This document shows, piece by piece, positions 18,291 through 25,865 of a DNA stretch of 64,000 bases. Origin of the DNA: Sphingobacterium sp. SYP-B4668 (GTDB lineage Bacteria > Bacteroidota > Bacteroidia > Sphingobacteriales > Sphingobacteriaceae); NCBI RefSeq assembly GCF_027627455.1, contig NZ_CP115483.1, forward strand, positions 4,402,001-4,466,000, in the 5' to 3' direction. The position numbers were made by a program, and so were the translations under genes. The notes under the pieces are model-generated. The model did not search any database and had not been told where the DNA came from. It saw only the letters and a program-made list of their open reading frames with translations. Position 1 is the stretch's first letter. Each line of letters begins with the position of its first letter.

Positions 18291-18884
18291 TTATGAAAAT
18301 TGGTAGATAAGGCCTAAGAATACAATTGAAAACTGATAGTCCGTAAAGTCTGTACGCAAAATATCCATGGCTTTACGGATGTGCTTTTCTACAGTACTAA
18401 TGGATATTTGGAGCTTTTCCGAAATATTTCTGTGAGAAAGACTTTCTATCTTGCTCAATAGGAATACTTCTCGACATTTCGCAGGCATACGACCGATTGA
18501 ACGTTCCATCTGTATGGATAATTCTTTTTGATGTAGATTTTGATAGGGAGTTTCGGAAGAAAATATCTGCTTTTGGGCCAAAATACTTTCCATATATTTT
18601 CCGTGAATGTGCTTAGAGCGGTAATAATTGAACACTCGAGATTTTAGAGCTACTTTCAGGTAGGCCTCCACGGATGTATGAATGTCGAGTATCTCTCTTT
18701 TCTGATAAAGTGAAACAAAAAGCTCCTGCACAATCTCTTCAGACTCCTCTTTGGAACCAATTCTTTTATATGCACTGTCAAGTAATACATCCCAATATCG
18801 CATAAAAATCTCCTTGAATGCTTGGTGATTGTCCAACTTCATTTTTCTGACTAACTCTTGGTCTGACAATACATTGAAAAACAT
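18291..18884 (-). CDS. ECF RNA polymerase sigma factor (FecI-like)
   Basis: A 197-residue two-domain ECF sigma factor. Region 2 covers about residues 20-90 (AFKEIFMRYWDVLLDSAYKR, then EEIVQELFVSLYQKRE). Region 4 covers about 125-180 (RMPAKCREVFLLSKIESLSH, then ISISTVEKHIRKAMDIL, the -35-binding helix-turn-helix). It heads the operon with fecR and the STN receptor and should drive its transcription when the receptor signals. The hydrophobic C-terminal tail (FSIVFLGLIYQF) is common in Bacteroidetes members. Confidence 0.93.
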   Translation of the reverse strand: MFFNVLSDQELVRKMKLDNHQAFKEIFMRYWDVLLDSAYKRIGSKEESEEIVQELFVSLYQKREILDIHTSVEAYLKVALKSRVFNYYRSKHIHGKYMESILAQKQIFSSETPYQNLHQKELSIQMERSIGRMPAKCREVFLLSKIESLSHRNISEKLQISISTVEKHIRKAMDILRTDFTDYQFSIVFLGLIYQFS

Positions 18885-19044
18885 ATAGTTCTATTGATAT
18901 TCCTACACACAAAATTAGCGTACGGAAAACAACAGAGGATTAACGTTCTATTAAATTAGTATGAAGAAAAGTAATACAGCAAGTTTCGGATTTTATCTAG
19001 ACCTCTATTAAGATAGCTTTGCTTTATATATAAAACAAAACGAT

Positions 19045-19785
19045 ATGCAGATTTTCAAAAATAGCGTAATTCTAATTACAGGAGCCAACCGAGGGATAGG
19101 TAAATCGCTTGTAAAGGCCTTGCTGAACAATGGAGCAAAAAAGGTATATGCAACCTGTAGAGACTTAAATGGAATGCCCGAATTCAATGACAGCAGGGTA
19201 ATACCACTGGAATTGGACATTACCAATGATGACCAAGTGGCACTTTGCGCAGTCGCTGCCCCCGACACTGAAATTCTCATCAATAATGCAGGGGGGGTAA
19301 ATCCTGGAAATATTCTCGAGGGTAATCCGATTGGAATGGACAAAGATATGAAGGTAAATTATTTTGGAACAATAAAGATGATGCGTGCATTCGTACCTGT
19401 TTTGAAAAAAAATACGCCTGCTAAAATTATAAACATTGTTTCTATTGCAGCGTATTCACCCTTACCGTCCATTGCAGGATATGCAGCATCCAAAGCTGCC
19501 CTTTTCTCGGCAACACAATCAGTAAGAATTGAATTGGCCAAAGAAGGAATCACTGTTCATGCAATCAACCCTGGTGCAATTGATACCGATATGAACAAAG
19601 GAAGCGATTGGGATATGCCACATCCCGATAGCATCGCAACAAAAATACTAGCGGGTGTATCCGAAGGACAGCTGGATATGATACCAGACGAAATGGGCCA
19701 AGGCATGTACAATGCCTGGAAAGAAGAACCTTCGAAATTGTCACAAATCTTTTCCGATTTGTATCACGGCAAAAATGAAAGATAA
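19045..19785 (+). CDS. SDR-family oxidoreductase
   Basis: A 246-residue short-chain dehydrogenase/reductase. It has the cofactor loop TGANRGIG (about residues 12-19), ILINNAGGVNPGN (about 77-89), the catalytic Ser in IVSIAAYS, and YAASKAA (Tyr/Lys, about 145-151). The dimer-interface region after PGAIDTDM is shorter than in FabG. Substrate unknown. It stands alone between two reverse-strand sigma factor genes with no operon partner. Confidence 0.87.
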   Translation: MQIFKNSVILITGANRGIGKSLVKALLNNGAKKVYATCRDLNGMPEFNDSRVIPLELDITNDDQVALCAVAAPDTEILINNAGGVNPGNILEGNPIGMDKDMKVNYFGTIKMMRAFVPVLKKNTPAKIINIVSIAAYSPLPSIAGYAASKAALFSATQSVRIELAKEGITVHAINPGAIDTDMNKGSDWDMPHPDSIATKILAGVSEGQLDMIPDEMGQGMYNAWKEEPSKLSQIFSDLYHGKNER

Positions 19786-19986
19786 TAGCTGTATTCAAAG
19801 TGGACACTAAACTATAGCCTTTTCCAAACTCATTTTGATAAGCTGGTAAGTATTTGAATATGAAGTAGGATAAAGAATGGAAATTCGAAGCAATACATCT
19901 TAAGTGTATGCCAAAACTATATTTGACACCATTAAGATATGAGCTAAGGATCAGAACACACACAATCTCGCTCTACTTCTAATATT

Positions 19987-20559
19987 CTACATAGTTAAGA
20001 AAAACACATTCAGTCTAGATTTTATAAATTTGATAGCTTTACCGATATACCATTCGACAGTCTTTTTTGATAGCTGCAATTCAGCAGCTATCTGCTTATG
20101 TGTATACCCCTCGACACGACTCATCTCGAATACCAAACGACATTTTTCAGGCAGTATGGCTACTAAATTGTTTATTCGACCATTGGTCTCGTAATACTCC
20201 ATCCATTGTTGTGTAGAGTCGTCTGGCAAATGTAGAAGGGCCTCCTCGGCGGCTTCATCTCCATAGTGCCTATGTCTTGCTCGCGCATTTAGATGCTTTA
20301 ATACACGATACTTAACAGCAACGGATAAATAAGAACGGAGTTGAGAATGAATCTCAAGGTCCTCCCTCCTAAGCCAAATGCTGATAAATACCTGCTGAAC
20401 AATATCTTCTGCTTCTTCGTGACTGCCCAACTTATTGGCAGCAGCGGTAAAAAGTCTTTTCCAATACCTTTCATATATTTCACCGAATGCTTCCTCGCTA
20501 CTTAGCTTGAGCAACTGGATGAGGCTTTCATCCGAAAGATGACTTGTCGCTTCTTTCAT
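19987..20559 (-). CDS. ECF RNA polymerase sigma factor (orphan)
   Basis: A 190-residue ECF sigma factor. Region 2 is at about 22-90 (AFGEIYERYWKRLFTAAANK, then EDIVQQVFISIWLRRED). Region 4 is at about 125-180 (ILPEKCRLVFEMSRVEGYTH, KQIAAELQLSKKTVEWYIGK). Unlike the factor at 18291 it has no fecR gene downstream: the following 200 bases hold no gene and the next is the convergent SDR. Its anti-sigma partner must be elsewhere or lost. Confidence in the family is high. Confidence 0.92.
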   Translation of the reverse strand: MKEATSHLSDESLIQLLKLSSEEAFGEIYERYWKRLFTAAANKLGSHEEAEDIVQQVFISIWLRREDLEIHSQLRSYLSVAVKYRVLKHLNARARHRHYGDEAAEEALLHLPDDSTQQWMEYYETNGRINNLVAILPEKCRLVFEMSRVEGYTHKQIAAELQLSKKTVEWYIGKAIKFIKSRLNVFFLTM

Positions 20560-21422
20560 AATTTAAAGACAAATAATTTTCAGGCAATTTGCAGCGCGAG
20601 ATGATAGATAGTATTCTACTTGTGATGGCCCATTGGCTGCCCGTTGGTTAAAAAGGCTTATTAGTGCTGTCCATGGGGAAATGTTGTCCCATCACACTAA
20701 AAAATCAAATGTTAAAAACTACCGACCAACTTTTCCCTGTTTCACAAAAAAACTATAGTGATGCCTACCATCTTGACGGGTTCAAAAAAACGTACTATCT
20801 TTAGAGTTGCTAGAAAAGACAATACCGATTGCTTGACCTCTAAAAAATAGAGACATGACTTTTTTATGGAAGGATGGTCGGTAGGGATGAATACTAATGT
20901 ACAACGCAACTTCATTGTGCCGATGAAAATAGGTCGCGTGCAACCTGCCCCATCTTGGTAGTGTGGTGCAGTTATGTAATCATCCGAGTATAGCGATTAC
21001 CCTATTCGGGTGGAGAGAACAGGTTTTTTAATAATAATGCTTGAGCATACCAGCATTCGACTTCCCTTGAATGGGATTGTTTGTACTGATGTCTAATTGG
21101 TCTTGTCGTTTTCATAATCATAATTGGTTTTATGGAAACGAGCCTTGATGCATACGAAGCGAGGGGTGACAATCCTATCTTCAACTTTTATCGAGGCACG
21201 GCTAAGAGCCATTTGACGAAGTATCCAATAGGGTGCCACCCCTCTCTGCAAAGATACAAAAATAAGGGGTAGCGACTACCCTACGGTCTTGCGTCATTGA
21301 AATTTAGCCGTTTTCGATAACAAGACTCTTTTAATTATAGTCGCAAGCCAAACATTGTTGGCATACACAAATGTAAAAACATTATTTAAGACTACCAAAT
21401 ATATGGTAGGAAATTTTAAGAG
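20560..21422. other. Non-coding scar-like region with inverted repeats
   Basis: No intact gene is found in 860 bases. Arms GAGGGGTGACAATCCTAT (21161-21178) and ATAGGGTGCCACCCCTC (21228-21244) form an imperfect inverted repeat, and GGGTAG-CGA-CTACCC makes a perfect 6-bp hairpin at 21267-21281. A reverse-strand frame around 21002-21184 gives about 37 residues (starting MKTTRPIRHQYKQSHSREVE) with no recognised family. Nested inverted repeats beside an XRE gene and tRNA fragments look like the mobilisation or transfer-origin end of a lost element. That reading is weak. Confidence 0.35.
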
Positions 21423-21824
21423 ATGAGTAAAATTTTCGAAACTAAAGCTATCTTCCGAATAGAATACGAGTTAATACAAAATGTAAAGAAATTTCGCAGC
21501 CAAAAGGGCTGGTCTCAAGAAGTATTAAGTTCAAAATTAGGATTTGTTGAAACATTCGTCGGGAAATGTGAATCGTTGGATCAACCTGAAAAATATAATT
21601 TGCGGCATATCGGGATAATCAAAAAAGTATTTGACCTTAAAAGCCTAGACAATCTTTTTCCTGACGGATTGCCTAAAGATGAGCAGATTATAATTGCTTA
21701 TAAAAAGGTTCCGAGAATCAAGGCTGACGGTACGCCTTCTAAAATAATGGAAAATGTAGTTATTGAGCTTGTCGTCGTCGAAGAAGAAACAAAAGCTGCT
21801 GCCAATAAAACGAAAGAGAGGTGA
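21423..21824 (+). CDS. XRE-family helix-turn-helix protein
   Basis: A 133-residue protein. Residues about 16-60 (LIQNVKKFRSQKGWSQEVLS, then KLGFVETFVGKCES) fit an XRE-type helix-turn-helix. The C-terminal half is charged with no known domain. It lies between the inverted repeats of 21161-21281 and the tRNA-Met fragments, so it is probably a regulator left from an integrated element. No partner gene is seen. Confidence 0.65.
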   Translation: MSKIFETKAIFRIEYELIQNVKKFRSQKGWSQEVLSSKLGFVETFVGKCESLDQPEKYNLRHIGIIKKVFDLKSLDNLFPDGLPKDEQIIIAYKKVPRIKADGTPSKIMENVVIELVVVEEETKAAANKTKER

Positions 21825-21892
21825 TGACCAATGACTATGGTTATTCTAAAGCCATCCCATAGAGAACTAATAAAACGAAGGGTTAGCTATTA

Positions 21893-22104
21893 GGAGCAGG
21901 ATCGAACTGCAGTCCGCCAGCTGGCGGATATGAATCCTAGCCAAAACCCTTATTAACGACAAAAGCTCCAAGGTGTCTTGAAGCTTTTTTAGTAGCGGGG
22001 AGCAGGATCGAACTGCAGTCCGCCAGCTGGCGGATATGAACCCTAGCCAAAACCCTTATTAACGACAAAAGCTCCAAGGTGTCTTGAAGCTTTTTTAGTA
22101 GCGG
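21893..22104 (-). repeat. Two tandem 106-bp units carrying tRNA-Met 3' halves
   Basis: Units 21893-21998 and 21999-22104 differ at one position (about 21934 vs 22040, T/C). The functional tRNA follows at 22099-22172. Read on the reverse strand each unit starts from TTCATA (the anticodon loop), has TCCGCCAGCTGGCGGA in place of the anticodon stem and variable region, continues with the true T-arm and acceptor end, then the tRNA terminator-like hairpin (AAGCTTCAAGACACCTTGGAGCTT; listed by position only, 21960-21990 and 22066-22096). They look like repeated duplication of tRNA 3' end plus terminator, as left by integration or slippage at an attachment site. Confidence 0.75.
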
Positions 22105-22172
22105 GGAGCAGGATCGAACTGCCGACCTCAGGGTTATGAATCCTGCGCTCTAACCATCTGAGCTACCCCGCC
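22099..22172 (-). tRNA. tRNA-Met (anticodon CAT)
   Basis: Read on the reverse strand from 22172: acceptor GGCGGGG pairs with CCCCGCT (one G-T wobble); D-arm GCTC/GAGC; anticodon loop TTCATAA with CAT; T-arm GGCAG-TTCGATC-CTGCT; discriminator A. The anticodon stem has one A-C mismatch next to the loop. The encoded amino acid could be Met or, if CAT is modified by TilS, Ile; the overall sequence looks like elongator Met. A promoter lies at 22186-22216. Confidence 0.92.
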
Positions 22173-22185
22173 GTTTTTGAGTATG

Positions 22186-22216
22186 CAAATATAGCAATAT
22201 CAAACTATATTCAAAA
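22186..22216 (-). promoter_or_regulatory. Bacteroidetes-type promoter for tRNA-Met
   Basis: On the reverse strand TTTTG (22216-22212) is followed after 18 bases by TATATTTG (22193-22186). This matches the Bacteroidetes consensus TTTG - about 19 - TAnnTTTG. The tRNA begins 14 bases downstream. Confidence 0.65.
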
Positions 22217-22587
22217 TACCTTTACACATATTTTTCAGCTTTTCTTGATGAAAAAGGGATATGCGCTCGCAATTAGCTAAGAATGAAACCATCACGTTTT
22301 TCCTAATTTGCAGTGTAAAGGAAAAAAAATCTGACTGCTTCACTACCCCAAAAAAACAAACTCATTCAAAATGAAAAAAATAAGCTAAAAAAGTTTTTTG
22401 CTTTTTATCCAAGAAAAGTTAGATACTATTTTTTTAAACAAAATAAATATGTATACTTACAGAAATGGAGTCACCTAGTTCTTTTGTGTAAGGGGGAGTA
22501 AGTCGATTTTTTCAAGGAGAATTAGTGTGGCACGATTTTTAAAAGAAAAGTGTTCAAGAAAACAACTAAACTAGTGCATATAATTGT

Positions 22588-22965
22588 ATGGAAGAAAAAG
22601 TAAAATTTCAACGCGAATATATCATAAATTCATCTCCTCGAATACTTTATCCTTTTTTGGAAGAGGCTAATGCGCTATCACAGTGGTTTGCGGATGAGGT
22701 CCACCATCGTGACAACACCTATGAATTTATCTGGGATAACGAAAGCCAAAAAGCAAAGCTTGTCTCATTCAAAGAAAACAAAAGTGTGAAGTTTAAATGG
22801 CTGGATGATGAGCCCTATTATTTTGAAATGGAAATCAATCAAGATGAGCTCACGAATGACGTTGCCTTATCGATTACAGACTTTGCCCACAAGGACAATC
22901 TTGAGGACCGCAAAAAAATATGGGACAACCAGATTGAATATCTTCAAAGTGTTATTGGAGCCTAA
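22588..22965 (+). CDS. START-like domain protein
   Basis: A 125-residue cytoplasmic protein of the SRPBCC/START-like group. The N-terminal strand FQREYIINSSPRILYPFLEE and LSQWFADEVHHRDNTYEFIW are typical of AHSA1/START-like folds that enclose a hydrophobic ligand; the helix near the end (LEDRKKIWDNQIEYLQSVI) closes the cavity. Members of this Bacteroidetes group have no agreed ligand. The gene lies 86 bases before the LptF/LptG-type permease; a TATCTTTG element at 22974-22981 could serve as that gene's own promoter. Confidence 0.78.
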   Translation: MEEKVKFQREYIINSSPRILYPFLEEANALSQWFADEVHHRDNTYEFIWDNESQKAKLVSFKENKSVKFKWLDDEPYYFEMEINQDELTNDVALSITDFAHKDNLEDRKKIWDNQIEYLQSVIGA

Positions 22966-23051
22966 AAAATCTTTATCTTTGTAGCATAAAACATATTTAT
23001 GCTACAAAGTATCAATAATTAATAGTGATAGGTTGTATAGCGAGCTGACGG

Positions 23052-24518
23052 ATGAAAAAAATTCACTTATTAATTCTTCAATCTTTCATCAAACCCTTCA
23101 TCGTCACATTTTGTATTGTGATGTTTGTGCTGTTGATGCTTTTTCTCTTCAAATACATTGATGATTTGATCGGCAAAGGGTTTGAATGGTATGTCATATT
23201 GCAACTCATCGGCTATCAATCTGCCGTACAGATGCAGATGGCCCTCCCGCTCTCCATGCTCCTATCCTCCATCATGACTTTCGGTAATCTTGGAGAAAGT
23301 TATGAATTGGTAGCGATTAAAGCTGCTGGGGTTTCGTTACGAAAAGCGATGACACCTCTGTTTATCTTGGTGACCATGTTCAGTGCTGGTTCATTTCTAT
23401 TCTCGGATTACATCCTACCCATTGTAAATCTTAAAATGGGGTCTCTCCTATATGATGTTCGCAACAAACAAGCAGACTTTTTGATTAAACCAGGAATTTT
23501 CAACAGTACAATCCCTGGGTATGCTATTCGTGCAAAAAGTAAAAGTAAAGACGGTACAATATTGAAAGACTTGATGATTTATGATCATAGTACTGGAAGT
23601 TCGGCCAATAATGTAACGCTCGCCCAAGAGGGGTTTATCCAGAATTCGCCTGATAACAGCTTTATGGTGCTCAAACTCAAAGACGGAGTAAGATACGAGG
23701 AGTCTCGTGGAAAAAATTCAAAGACATATGACCCCAGAAGGCAGTTTATCCGCTTTCAATTCAAAGAAACGGAACAAAAATTTGATATGGAAAATTTCAA
23801 GATGAAGCGAACAGATGAAAATCTTTTCAAATCTCATCACGCCATGTTAAATCTTAAACAGCTCAAGGTCTATACCGATTCCAATTATCGACAACTGGAT
23901 AGTGTGGGGCGCATGGCAGAAGCTGATATTCGAAATTATTACAACTATTATTCTAAGTACTTCAACCCAGAAGGTGTCAAAGTAAAGCCGCAAAAGGTCA
24001 AGCCTTACAAAAACTTCCTAGATGATATAGTACCAGCAGGTCAACAAAGACAAATAATAGGTTCTGCAATAACGCAGAGTCGCTATATTTCCGAAACCCT
24101 CGGTAATAAGACAATGGAATATAAAGCTTTTAAGGATAGGGATATTCGATATCGATTAGAGTTTCATCGTAAATTTACACTTGCCGTATCCTGCCTGCTT
24201 CTATTTGGCATTGGGGCACCTTTGGGGGCAATCATTCGAAAAGGAGGCCTAGGCCTACCTGTAGTCATGTCTATCATCTTCTTTCTAATTTACCACATTA
24301 TCTCAACAATGTCCGAGAAAGCAGCAAAAGATGCAAGTCTCTCTCCGGTCGTTGGCATGTGGATGGCCATCATCGTACTGACACCATTGGCTATATTCCT
24401 AACGTACAAATCGACCACAGATTCTTCGCTATTCGATATTGAACAGTACAAACTCAAGGCTCAATACTTTGTAAATACGATTAAAAACAAATTCAGTAAG
24501 GATAAAAAACAGATTTAA
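23052..24518 (+). CDS. LptF/LptG-family lipopolysaccharide export permease
   Basis: A 488-residue inner-membrane permease of the YjgP/YjgQ family, part of the ABC machine that lifts lipopolysaccharide from the inner membrane to the Lpt bridge. It has transmembrane helices at about residues 12-35, 50-75 and 95-115, a large periplasmic jellyroll-like part (about 135-360), and three C-terminal helices (about 375-460, including LLLFGIGAPLGAIIRKGGL). Bacteroidetes commonly have two such proteins in separate places; which of LptF or LptG this is cannot be told here. The ATPase gene is not beside it. Confidence 0.87.
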   Translation: MKKIHLLILQSFIKPFIVTFCIVMFVLLMLFLFKYIDDLIGKGFEWYVILQLIGYQSAVQMQMALPLSMLLSSIMTFGNLGESYELVAIKAAGVSLRKAMTPLFILVTMFSAGSFLFSDYILPIVNLKMGSLLYDVRNKQADFLIKPGIFNSTIPGYAIRAKSKSKDGTILKDLMIYDHSTGSSANNVTLAQEGFIQNSPDNSFMVLKLKDGVRYEESRGKNSKTYDPRRQFIRFQFKETEQKFDMENFKMKRTDENLFKSHHAMLNLKQLKVYTDSNYRQLDSVGRMAEADIRNYYNYYSKYFNPEGVKVKPQKVKPYKNFLDDIVPAGQQRQIIGSAITQSRYISETLGNKTMEYKAFKDRDIRYRLEFHRKFTLAVSCLLLFGIGAPLGAIIRKGGLGLPVVMSIIFFLIYHIISTMSEKAAKDASLSPVVGMWMAIIVLTPLAIFLTYKSTTDSSLFDIEQYKLKAQYFVNTIKNKFSKDKKQI

Positions 24519-24610
24519 ATCGAAAGATTTAAATAATTTGACAAGAGGGTTATAAATGGTATGTATAACAGCTCTAACTTTGTAAAAAATTGATTATTTC
24601 TTAATATAAA

Positions 24611-25825
24611 ATGGATATTAAACTCAATACGATTGAAGAAGCAATCGCTGACATACAAGCCGGAAAAGTCATTATTGTAGTCGATGATGAAGACCGCGAA
24701 AATGAAGGTGACTTTGTAACAGCCGCACGCAATGCTACTCCGGAAATCATTAATTTCATGGCTACGCACGGTAGGGGTTTGGTATGTGCACCGTTGACCC
24801 AAGAACGTTGTAATGAATTGGGGCTCGAACTAATGGTGGGCCAAAATACTGCAGTATATGAAACAAACTTTACCGTTTCGGTAGATTTACAAGGCTATGG
24901 CTGTACTACCGGAATCTCTGCTTCAGATCGTTCAAAGACTATTAAAGCGCTTATCGATCCCAATATCCGTCCAGAGGAACTAGGACGTCCAGGGCATATA
25001 TTTCCACTTATTGCAAAAGATGGTGGCGTACTTCGTCGTACCGGCCATACCGAAGCTACTGTCGACTTAGCTCGTCTCGCTGGATTTGAGCCTGCTGGGG
25101 TATTGGTCGAAATATTGAAAGAAGATGGTGAGATGGCTAGATTACCAGAACTTATTGAAGTAGCCAAACGCTTCGACCTCAAAATCGTCAGTATTGAAGA
25201 TCTTATTGAATACAGATTAAAACATGACTCTCTAATTGAAGAAGAGGTCACTGTCAACATGCCAACTGAATTTGGTGAGTTTAAATTGAAAGCCTACACA
25301 CAGAAAGATACAGGAGCGCAGCACCTAGCTCTATTTAAAGGTGAATGGAATGAAGAAGAACCTATTTTGGTACGTGTACACAGTTCATGTATGACAGGTG
25401 ACATCTTTGGCTCATGTAGATGTGATTGTGGACCACAGTTACACAAAGCGATGCAAATGATTCAAGCGGAAGGAAAAGGTGTTATAGTATATATGAATCA
25501 GGAAGGCCGTGGAATTGGACTAATCAACAAACTACACGCCTATAAACTGCAAGAAAGTGGTGTAGATACAGTTGATGCCAATCTCCAATTAGGGTTCAAA
25601 GCCGATCTTCGCGACTATGGTGTAGGGGCTCAGATTTTGAGAAGCTTGGGTGTCACTAAGATGCGGTTGATGTCCAACAATCCAACTAAGAGAGCTGGAC
25701 TGGTAGGTTATGGCCTGGAGATTATCGAAAATGTACCCATCGAGATCGAAGCCAACAAATACAATGAAGAATATCTCAAAACAAAACGTGACCGTATGGG
25801 TCACACCATCATGAAGAATCTATAG
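24611..25825 (+). CDS. ribBA: Bifunctional 3,4-dihydroxy-2-butanone-4-phosphate synthase / GTP cyclohydrolase II
   Basis: A 404-residue fused enzyme making two early riboflavin precursors. Residues 1-200 are the RibB part (acidic metal site DDEDRENEGD, about 27-36; RRTGHTEATVDLA, about 147). Residues about 210-404 are RibA, with zinc ligands in SCMTGDIFGSCRCDCGPQL (about 260-278) and EGRGIGL (about 298). RibB yields the four-carbon unit from ribulose 5-phosphate; RibA opens GTP. A TAACTTTG element at 24575-24582 may be its promoter -7 box; no FMN riboswitch is seen in the 92-base leader. It ends in a shared terminator with the metal efflux operon. Confidence 0.96.
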   Translation: MDIKLNTIEEAIADIQAGKVIIVVDDEDRENEGDFVTAARNATPEIINFMATHGRGLVCAPLTQERCNELGLELMVGQNTAVYETNFTVSVDLQGYGCTTGISASDRSKTIKALIDPNIRPEELGRPGHIFPLIAKDGGVLRRTGHTEATVDLARLAGFEPAGVLVEILKEDGEMARLPELIEVAKRFDLKIVSIEDLIEYRLKHDSLIEEEVTVNMPTEFGEFKLKAYTQKDTGAQHLALFKGEWNEEEPILVRVHSSCMTGDIFGSCRCDCGPQLHKAMQMIQAEGKGVIVYMNQEGRGIGLINKLHAYKLQESGVDTVDANLQLGFKADLRDYGVGAQILRSLGVTKMRLMSNNPTKRAGLVGYGLEIIENVPIEIEANKYNEEYLKTKRDRMGHTIMKNL

Positions 25826-25865
25826 TTAACAAAAAAGGGACTCATTGAGTCCCTTTTTTGTTAAC
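25825..25865. terminator. Bidirectional intrinsic terminator between ribBA and czcA
   Basis: A 41-base near-perfect palindrome: GTTAAC, then six A, GGGACTC, ATTG loop, GAGTCCC, six T and GTTAAC. It has a T-run on both strands and serves the convergent ribBA and czcA genes. The last bases overlap the stop codon of czcA (25861-25863). Confidence 0.92.

Noticed and set aside
21893..22104. Two-unit repeat considered as a CRISPR array
   Set aside because: Units are contiguous at 106 bp with no spacers and contain tRNA sequence; no cas genes.
24519..24610. FMN riboswitch before ribBA
   Set aside because: The 92-base leader is too short and shows none of the conserved RFN element stems.
24895..25260. 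Reverse open frame of 121 codons within ribBA
   Set aside because: Antisense to a clear enzyme; Ser-rich shadow translation.
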